The translations under genes were made by a program, and so were the position numbers. A stretch of DNA of 64,000 nt from Wenyingzhuangia marina (GTDB lineage Bacteria; Bacteroidota; Bacteroidia; Flavobacteriales; Flavobacteriaceae), in contig NZ_FQXQ01000004.1 of assembly GCF_900130035.1 (NCBI RefSeq), positions 1 to 64,000 of the forward strand, read 5' to 3'. Positions 57,790 to 64,000 of the stretch are shown in pieces; the stretch's first letter is position 1, and the number at the start of each line of letters is the position of its first letter. The notes beneath the pieces were generated by a model, which saw only the letters and a list, made by a program, of their open reading frames with translations, was not told where the DNA came from and made no database searches.

Positions 57790-60597
57790 TTAAAACAACT
57801 GTTGTTTAAAGAATTTAATGAGTGGTTGGGCTTTTAAAGTAACTGTAAATCTGATGTTTTCGTAGTATTTATTATCTTTTGGAACAAAACCTTCTTTGTT
57901 GTAAATAGGTAAATAAAATTCTAAAATATCTGGAATAAAGTTTAGTCTAATCCCTCCTTCATAATCAAAAAAAGCAGCTTCAGTTTTACTTTTTGATAAA
58001 GAGATATTGTTAAAAGCTTCTACCCATCTTACAATTCCAATACTGGTGTTAATACTTGTTAGCCATTGATTAGAAAATCCAGGTTCGTTTTGACTAACAA
58101 AACCTCCTTCGGCTTTTACATATTGCTGACTTAAGACCCCTGAAGTTTCGGATCTTCCTAAATATGGAAGTTCAAATAAATAATCATTTGCAGTATGTTG
58201 ATTAAAACTAAAATAATCTGAGGTTGAGGCGTTTCGTAAAAAGATTCCACCAAAAAATCTAAACTCAACAGGTCGTTTTTTATTGGTTAAATGACGATAT
58301 CTAAAATCAGTAGTTAATTTAGAAAACTTCGTTGCTATTTCTGTGCTGATGTTTAATTTATAATCGTTAATAAGCTGATTTTTTCTATAGTTATAAGCAA
58401 CTTTAAATAACTGATATTTGTCTTCGTCTGTTTGTGTTGTTCCTGGTGCAACTTCTTTATTGATTCCTAAAAATCGAGCGGTAATTTTATTGGTTCCAAT
58501 AGCTCTCATATTTGGTTGCTTAAAAGCGATTTCAAAATATGGAGAGATAACATTATAGTTAAGGTCTTTTGTATAGTGATAATTACTACCACTCATTCCT
58601 AAACTTACATCAAAAACATTGGTTTTTTCTGGGAAAACAGTATAAGAAAAATCGAATCCACCGGTTAGGGTACCACTAGCGGTACTAAAGGTTGGTTTTA
58701 GTTTGTATTCAAAGTTTTTGTGAATAAAAGCTTTGTTTTGAATTCCAATTCCTAAAATAACACCATCGTATAAGTTGTAAGCAAACTCAGGGTTTAAAAA
58801 AACTTGATGTGCATTAGGGTTGTTTAAATCTTTTAACAATTTAATTTTTAACGGACGTTCAAATAATTTGGGTTTGGCATTTTTCCAATTGTTTCGATTG
58901 TTAATTTCTGGGTAATCATTTTCATAGTTTAAAATAACCTTGTCTAAACTATCATTTTTAATGGCTATTTTTTTTGTGTCCGAAAATCCGTCTGTCCATG
59001 TTTTACTTTTAATTTCGTTATTTTTTAAACCATATATAGCTACAGGGGTTTTAATACTTCTTCGGTTTTTTAAAGTAATGTATACACTGTCTTTTTTAAA
59101 GGTAGCTTTACTTATTTTATGATCTATTTTTTTGTTAGAATTCACCCATTCTTCCATAAACCAAGAAATGTCTTTAGAACTATTTTTTTGTAAAATATTT
59201 ATTAAATCTTTAGGATTACTGGTTTTATTAAGGTTTTTATGAATGTATTCTTTAATAGAATTTTGTAGTTTTTCTTTACCTATATAATGTTCTAAAAAAA
59301 CAAAACTTAATCCTGCTTTGTATGGAGTGATGACTTTTTTGTTATAGTTAGATAATTCTTTTAACGGAGTGTTTAAACTTTGATCTAAATTTTCTCTTGC
59401 AGTAATTTGATGAACGATAGAAAACTTATCAGTGAATTTACTTTTAGCAATATTCATAGATCTAAGTCCCCAAATTTCAGATAAACGTCCTATTAGTTTT
59501 GAATTAGGATGGTTTTCATTCATATATTGAATAAACAAATAAACTTCTAAACCTTCGTTAAAACAATAATACTTGTATTTGTTGTTTAAAATCACTTGAT
59601 CAATATATTCAGAACTTAAAGTTTTAAAGAATTTAATTTCCCATTTAAATTGTTCTTCATAGGGATGAAATATTTTAGGTAAATATTTCAATTCATAAAT
59701 AGGTTTTTGGTTGTAAGTTTCTTTTTCAACAAGAATTTGTTTATGAGGAAGTTGTCCCAAGTTTTTTTCTAAAAAAGACATCATTTGTTGCATCTTTTCC
59801 TCTTGTATGGCTGTGTCAAAATCCTCAGAAATAAAATCAGTAATAATATTTGTTTTTCCAGTGTTTACTTTTAAATAAGATTTTAAAAAAGTAATACTAA
59901 TGTTGGCTTTTACAAAGTCTTCTCCGCTTAGGTGATAGTTTAAGAAATCACTTCCAATTTTTTTTTCTTGATGAAAAGCACTGTGAACCTGAAAACCAAT
60001 AGGAACCTTGAAGTTGATATTAAAGTCTGTAGGTGTGTTATATTGGTAGTTTAAATTGTTATGAGAATCTAAGACCCATGCCTCTTCATATGGAGCAGCA
60101 GAAATGTACCAATCTTGTAAATAATAATCCATCCCTTTTTTTCCGCTTCCTGTAAATTTAGCATCGGGTATTTTAATGGTATATTTTAAAGAAATAGTAA
60201 TATTTTTATTGGGGAATAGAGGGTTTTTTAGGTTTACATAGATCAAATCTTTTTGATGAATAGGCGAGTGGTAGCTAAGGTTTTTGTTGTTTGATTTGAT
60301 ACTGTTGATTTGTGAATATCCACGATCATCATCTTTAGAGAAATAAAAATCAGTCTTATAATCCTCTAATAATCTTTTGGCCAAAGGGGTTTCATTATCT
60401 CTATAACTATCTGCCCAGTTTCTTAATACAATTTCATGTAAAGTGTCTTTACTAGTGTTGTAATAGGTGAGTTCTTGGGAGATATTTAGAATATTTTTTT
60501 CCGCAAACAATTGAGCATTTATAGTCGTTTGGTTTTTTTGACTATAAATGCTTAATCCTGTTAATAAAAGTATGATGCGAAAAAATACCTTGAACAT
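57790..60597 (-). CDS. M1-like peptidase homologue with degenerate zinc site and C-terminal barrel-like domain
   Basis: A 935-residue exported protein: signal peptide (1-19), an M1 aminopeptidase-type N-terminal beta domain (about 22-245), a thermolysin-like helical region (about 250-490), and a beta-rich C-terminal half (about 590-935) with alternating aromatic strands ending in FKQQLF, as in outer-membrane beta-barrels. Where M1 enzymes have HExxH, this one reads SEYID (329-333): the Glu is kept but both His are lost. The second Glu is kept in FNEGLEVYL (348), but only 14 residues after the site instead of 18. It is therefore probably not a zinc peptidase. The start overlaps the stop of the LOG gene (TAATG), so the two are coupled. 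Confidence 0.85.
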   Translation of the reverse strand: MFKVFFRIILLLTGLSIYSQKNQTTINAQLFAEKNILNISQELTYYNTSKDTLHEIVLRNWADSYRDNETPLAKRLLEDYKTDFYFSKDDDRGYSQINSIKSNNKNLSYHSPIHQKDLIYVNLKNPLFPNKNITISLKYTIKIPDAKFTGSGKKGMDYYLQDWYISAAPYEEAWVLDSHNNLNYQYNTPTDFNINFKVPIGFQVHSAFHQEKKIGSDFLNYHLSGEDFVKANISITFLKSYLKVNTGKTNIITDFISEDFDTAIQEEKMQQMMSFLEKNLGQLPHKQILVEKETYNQKPIYELKYLPKIFHPYEEQFKWEIKFFKTLSSEYIDQVILNNKYKYYCFNEGLEVYLFIQYMNENHPNSKLIGRLSEIWGLRSMNIAKSKFTDKFSIVHQITARENLDQSLNTPLKELSNYNKKVITPYKAGLSFVFLEHYIGKEKLQNSIKEYIHKNLNKTSNPKDLINILQKNSSKDISWFMEEWVNSNKKIDHKISKATFKKDSVYITLKNRRSIKTPVAIYGLKNNEIKSKTWTDGFSDTKKIAIKNDSLDKVILNYENDYPEINNRNNWKNAKPKLFERPLKIKLLKDLNNPNAHQVFLNPEFAYNLYDGVILGIGIQNKAFIHKNFEYKLKPTFSTASGTLTGGFDFSYTVFPEKTNVFDVSLGMSGSNYHYTKDLNYNVISPYFEIAFKQPNMRAIGTNKITARFLGINKEVAPGTTQTDEDKYQLFKVAYNYRKNQLINDYKLNISTEIATKFSKLTTDFRYRHLTNKKRPVEFRFFGGIFLRNASTSDYFSFNQHTANDYLFELPYLGRSETSGVLSQQYVKAEGGFVSQNEPGFSNQWLTSINTSIGIVRWVEAFNNISLSKSKTEAAFFDYEGGIRLNFIPDILEFYLPIYNKEGFVPKDNKYYENIRFTVTLKAQPLIKFFKQQLF

Positions 60598-61316
60598 TAA
60601 AAGTTAGGTTTTAAATGATATTTTTCGTAGAATTTGTTTAAATGTTCAACTGCTTCATCAGCTGTATCTACTAATCTAAATAAGTTTAAATCCTCGGGAC
60701 TAATGGTTTTGTAATCTTCTAACAAACGTTCTTTAATCCAATCTAGTAAACCACTCCAATAAGAAGTTCCTACCAATACAATTGGGAAACGACCAATTTT
60801 TTTTGTTTGAATTAAAGTGATGGCTTCAAATAGTTCATCTAAAGTTCCAAACCCTCCAGGCATTACAATAAAACCTTGAGAGTATTTTACAAACATTACT
60901 TTTCTTGCAAAAAAGTAATCAAAGTACAAACTTTTGTCTTTGTCTATCCAAGGGTTGTTGTGTTGTTCAAAAGGCAAATCAATATTTAAACCTACCGAAA
61001 CTCCATTTCCTTTACGAGCTCCTTTGTTACCAGCCTCCATAATTCCTGGTCCACCACCGGTAATAATTCCAAAACCACTTTTGGTTAATTTAAAGGCAAT
61101 TTCTTCGGCTAATAAATAATTTTTATCGTTTGGTTTTGTTCTTGCGGATCCAAAAATAGTAACGCAAGGTCCTATTTTTCCAAGTTTTTCGTATCCATCA
61201 ACAAACTCAGACATAATTTTAAATACTGCCCATGAGTCGTTGGTTTTTATTTCATTCCAATCTTTTTGCTCAAACTTATCGTAAATTTTATCTTCTTCGT
61301 TTTCCTGATCTGTCAT
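60597..61316 (-). CDS. LOG family protein (TIGR00730), nucleoside 5'-monophosphate phosphoribohydrolase type
   Basis: A Rossmann-fold protein of 239 residues with the full family motifs GGGPGIMEAGNKGA and PGGFGTLDELFEA. Members hydrolyse cytokinin nucleotides or AMP to the free base and ribose 5-phosphate; in bacteria without cytokinins the role is nucleotide salvage. It lies between uvrA and the M1-like gene on the same strand, with a hairpin upstream. Confidence 0.93.
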   Translation of the reverse strand: MTDQENEEDKIYDKFEQKDWNEIKTNDSWAVFKIMSEFVDGYEKLGKIGPCVTIFGSARTKPNDKNYLLAEEIAFKLTKSGFGIITGGGPGIMEAGNKGARKGNGVSVGLNIDLPFEQHNNPWIDKDKSLYFDYFFARKVMFVKYSQGFIVMPGGFGTLDELFEAITLIQTKKIGRFPIVLVGTSYWSGLLDWIKERLLEDYKTISPEDLNLFRLVDTADEAVEHLNKFYEKYHLKPNF

Positions 61317-61339
61317 GTATGTAAAATCTTTTGTAAATA

Positions 61340-61379
61340 ATAACTCATGTTAAGATACAAAAAATAGAACATGAGTTAT
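61340..61379. terminator. Inverted repeat at the end of uvrA
   Basis: ATAACTCATGTT (61340-61351) and AACATGAGTTAT (61368-61379) form a perfect 12-bp stem with a 16-base loop that overlaps the uvrA stop codon. The T-rich tract after it on the minus strand is broken up, so termination is likely partial. Confidence 0.45.
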
Positions 61380-64000
61380 AGTTCTTTCTTCAAGAATCGA
61401 GCCGTATAGCTTTTTTTATGTTGCGCAACTTCTTCGGGGGTTCCAGAGCAAATAATTTTACCGCCACCTTTACCTCCTTCGGGTCCTATATCTATAATAT
61501 GATCGGCAAGTTTTATCACATCCATGTTGTGTTCAATAATCAAAACAGAATTGCCTTTATCAACCAATTTTTGAATTACATTCATCAAAACTCTAATGTC
61601 TTCAAAATGTAGTCCAGTGGTAGGTTCATCTAGAATGTAAAAGGTATTTCCCGTATCTCTTTTTGATAATTCAGCAGCCAATTTAATACGTTGTGCTTCA
61701 CCACCAGACAAAGTAGTAGATTGTTGTCCTAAAGTAATGTATCCCAAACCAACTTCCTTAATGGTTTTTATTTTTCTGTGAATTTTAGGGATATGTTCAA
61801 AAAAGACAACGGCTTCGTTAATGGTCATTTCTAAAATATCAGAAATAGATTTTCCTTTGTAACGAATTTCTAAGGTTTCTCTGTTAAAACGTTTCCCTTG
61901 ACAAGTTTCACATTCTACATGAACATCGGGTAAAAAATTCATTTCAATTACACGCATTCCGCCACCTTCACAAGTTTCACATCTACCGCCACTTACATTA
62001 AAAGAAAAACGACCAGGTTTGTAACCACGAATCATGGCTTCTGGGGTTTTGGCAAATAAACTTCTTATTTCATCAAAAGTTTTGGTATAAGTTGCAGGAT
62101 TAGAGCGTGGAGTTCTACCAATAGGAGATTGATCAATATCGATGATTTTATCAATATGTTCTAGTCCTTCAATACTTTTATATGGTTGAGGTTTTTTAAC
62201 GCCATTGTAAATATGTGCATTTAAAATAGGGTAGAGCGTTCCGTTAATTAAAGTAGATTTTCCACTACCGGAAACTCCTGTAATACAAACTAGTTTTCCT
62301 AAAGGAAAATGAGCAGTTACATTTTTTAAATTGTTACCTGTCGCTCCTTTTAAAATTAATTCTTTTCCGTTTCCTTCTCTACGTTTTTTAGGAACTTCAA
62401 TGGTTTTTCTACCAGTTAAATAATCGGCAGTTAGGGTTTCTACTTTAGAGAATAAATCATAAGATCCTTGACTTACAATTTCTCCTCCGTGAATTCCTGC
62501 TCCGGGACCAATATCGATGACGTGATCGGCACGTTCCATAATATCTTTATCATGTTCTACTACCAAAACCGAATTTCCAACATCTCTTAACTGTTCTAAA
62601 GAGTTGATTAGTTTTTCATTATCACGTTGGTGTAATCCAATACTTGGTTCATCTAAAATATATAATACTCCAACCAATTGAGAACCAATTTGAGTAGCCA
62701 AACGAATACGTTGTGCTTCACCTCCTGATAATGATTTTGAGGTTCTATTAAGTGTTAAATAATCCAATCCAACATCTAATAAAAACTGAATTCGGGTTCT
62801 TATTTCTTTGGTGATTTCTGCACCAATGGTTTTTTGTTTGTTGCTTAATTTGTTATCAATAGTATCAAACCAATGAGCCAGTTCTTTAATATCCATAGAA
62901 GTTAACACTCCTAAATCGTATCCATCAATTTTAAAATAAAGAGATTCTTTGCGTAAACGGCTTCCATTACATTCACTACAAACCACGTCATTCATAAAAT
63001 CTTTTGCCCAACGTTGGATGCTTTTAGAATCTGTATTTTTGTGTTGACTTTCTATAAAAGAAACAATTCCTTCAAAATCTATCTCATAACTTTTAGTAAC
63101 ACCTGCAACTTTGGCTTTTACTTGTATAAATTCTTTACCACCATTTAAAATAATGTTCATAGCAGTCTCGGGAATCTTGGCAATAGGATCTTCTAAACTA
63201 AATTGATATGCATTGGCAATGGTTTGCAGTTGCTTAAAAATCCATGTGTTTTTTTGAGTTCCTAAAGGAATAATTCCACCATCTTTGATAGAAATACCAT
63301 CATCCGGAATTACTTTTTTGAGTTCAATTTCTGCTACATGTCCCAATCCGCTACATTTAGGACAAGCTCCTTTAGGAGAGTTAAAAGAAAAAGAGTTAGG
63401 TTCTGGTAAGGGATATGAAATACCAGTGGTTGGACACATTAAGGCCCTACTAAAATAACGAGCATTTTTCTCGTTAAACTTCATCACCATTAAAACACCA
63501 TCACCAGCATACATAGCGGTTTTGATAGTTTCTTCCAAACGTTTTTCTTGCTCACTATTAATAACCAAACGATCGATGACAATTTCAATGTCATGTGTTT
63601 TGTATCGATCTACTTTCATGCCTTTGGTGATGTCTAAAATTTCACCATCTACACGAACTTTGGTAAATCCTTGTTTGGCAATTTGCTCGAACAATTCACG
63701 ATAATGTCCTTTTCTAGATTTTACTACAGGAGCTAAAATCAAGGTTTTTTCACCATCAAAATCTTGTAAAATTAACTCTTTGATTTGCTCATCGGAATAA
63801 CTCACCATTTTTTCATTGGTGTTGTAAGAATAAGCATCGGCTACACGAGCGTATAACAAACGTAAAAAATCGTAAATTTCTGTAATGGTTCCTACGGTAG
63901 AACGTGGACTTTTATTGGTGGTTTTTTGCTCAATGGCAATCACAGGAGATAATCCATCAATTTTATCAACATCGGGTCTTTCTAAGCCACCTAAAAACTG
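61376..64000 (-). CDS. uvrA: Excinuclease ABC subunit UvrA, 5' end outside the window
   Basis: Damage-recognition ATPase of nucleotide excision repair. The 874 residues in view cover most of the usual length of about 940; the frame is open to the last base of the window, so the first 60-70 residues with the first Walker A lie to the right. Visible: the zinc motif CPKCSGLG; the first signature SLSGGEAQRIRLATQIGSQL; the second Walker A GVSGSGKSTLING; the second zinc finger CETCEGGG / CETCQGKRF; and the second signature TLSGGEAQRIKLA. The ATG at 63943 is an internal Met, not the start. Confidence 0.97.
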   Translation of the reverse strand, partial: QFLGGLERPDVDKIDGLSPVIAIEQKTTNKSPRSTVGTITEIYDFLRLLYARVADAYSYNTNEKMVSYSDEQIKELILQDFDGEKTLILAPVVKSRKGHYRELFEQIAKQGFTKVRVDGEILDITKGMKVDRYKTHDIEIVIDRLVINSEQEKRLEETIKTAMYAGDGVLMVMKFNEKNARYFSRALMCPTTGISYPLPEPNSFSFNSPKGACPKCSGLGHVAEIELKKVIPDDGISIKDGGIIPLGTQKNTWIFKQLQTIANAYQFSLEDPIAKIPETAMNIILNGGKEFIQVKAKVAGVTKSYEIDFEGIVSFIESQHKNTDSKSIQRWAKDFMNDVVCSECNGSRLRKESLYFKIDGYDLGVLTSMDIKELAHWFDTIDNKLSNKQKTIGAEITKEIRTRIQFLLDVGLDYLTLNRTSKSLSGGEAQRIRLATQIGSQLVGVLYILDEPSIGLHQRDNEKLINSLEQLRDVGNSVLVVEHDKDIMERADHVIDIGPGAGIHGGEIVSQGSYDLFSKVETLTADYLTGRKTIEVPKKRREGNGKELILKGATGNNLKNVTAHFPLGKLVCITGVSGSGKSTLINGTLYPILNAHIYNGVKKPQPYKSIEGLEHIDKIIDIDQSPIGRTPRSNPATYTKTFDEIRSLFAKTPEAMIRGYKPGRFSFNVSGGRCETCEGGGMRVIEMNFLPDVHVECETCQGKRFNRETLEIRYKGKSISDILEMTINEAVVFFEHIPKIHRKIKTIKEVGLGYITLGQQSTTLSGGEAQRIKLAAELSKRDTGNTFYILDEPTTGLHFEDIRVLMNVIQKLVDKGNSVLIIEHNMDVIKLADHIIDIGPEGGKGGGKIICSGTPEEVAQHKKSYTARFLKKEL

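Noticed and set aside
63941-63943. Start codon of UvrA inside the window
   Set aside because: The frame remains open with clear UvrA sequence (LGGLERPDVDKIDGLSP) to the last base, so the true start lies outside.

Overview
The window is ordinary-looking chromosome from a low-GC member of the Bacteroidota, almost certainly a marine-type Flavobacteriaceae. The evidence is: -7 elements of the Bacteroidota form TAnnTTTG in front of many genes and no clear Shine-Dalgarno sites; type IX secretion (T9SS) C-terminal sorting tails on the three large secreted proteins of the pectin locus; Bacteroidota-specific families (DUF4301, DUF6122, DUF5683, DUF2851, WbqC, bacterial GGGP synthase); a 2-oxoacid dehydrogenase E1 with fused alpha and beta parts; and the conserved order parA-parB-DUF5683-dapB-lepB-WbqC-DUF6122. 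I cannot name a genus.

Layout. 1-70: last bases of a 5S rRNA and its terminator, so an rRNA operon lies just to the left. 0.25-7.3 kb (minus): katG, a small cupin, and the odhA-odhB pair of 2-oxoglutarate dehydrogenase, with a repeat element between cupin and odhB. 7.5-7.7 kb: two identical tRNA-Asn genes. 7.8-17.8 kb: a pectin locus with a secreted PL1 pectate lyase (minus), a 607-bp divergent control region carrying three copies of a LacI-operator-like motif, a 1996-residue secreted CE8 pectin methylesterase (plus) and a 269-residue secreted protein resembling the esterase's accessory modules. 18-29 kb: sterol-desaturase-like membrane enzyme, ruvB, SulP anion transporter, then a minus operon (phosphopantetheinyl transferase, bacterial GGGP synthase, DUF4301) divergent from ahcY; folK, sppA and a GNAT enzyme. 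29-36 kb: rnz, STAS-like gene, pyrB and pyrR (minus), then TPR protein, two tandem DUF368 polyprenyl-phosphate transporters and aroE (plus). 36-40.3 kb: a small secreted basic protein, LpoB-like and COG3014 lipoproteins, DUF349 protein. 40.3-48.6 kb (minus): a Crp/Fnr regulator broken by one base in a homopolymer, DUF6122, WbqC, lepB, dapB, DUF5683, parB, parA, pepD, nitroreductase. 48.7-55.2 kb (plus): DUF2851, a membrane-spanning SusR-like regulator, secreted GH31 glycosidase. 55.2-64 kb (minus): fused branched-chain 2-oxoacid dehydrogenase E1, a degenerate M1 peptidase joined to an outer-membrane-barrel-like domain, a LOG-family hydrolase, and uvrA running off the right edge.

How the genes fit together. 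The pectin locus would demethylate (CE8) and cleave (PL1) homogalacturonan at or outside the cell surface; no SusC/SusD pair is present, so uptake must be encoded elsewhere. The SusR-like regulator and GH31 enzyme form a second small carbohydrate unit. The rest is housekeeping: nucleotide, folate, shikimate and lysine synthesis, envelope maintenance, chromosome segregation, DNA repair and methyl-cycle recycling.

I found no phage, insertion sequence, CRISPR array or obvious defence island. The best leads are the three operator-like sites in the pectin locus, the accessory module shared by the giant esterase and its small neighbour, the homopolymer-frameshifted Crp regulator, the DUF4301 protein whose motifs look like a UDP-sugar pyrophosphorylase, and the pseudo-M1/barrel fusion.
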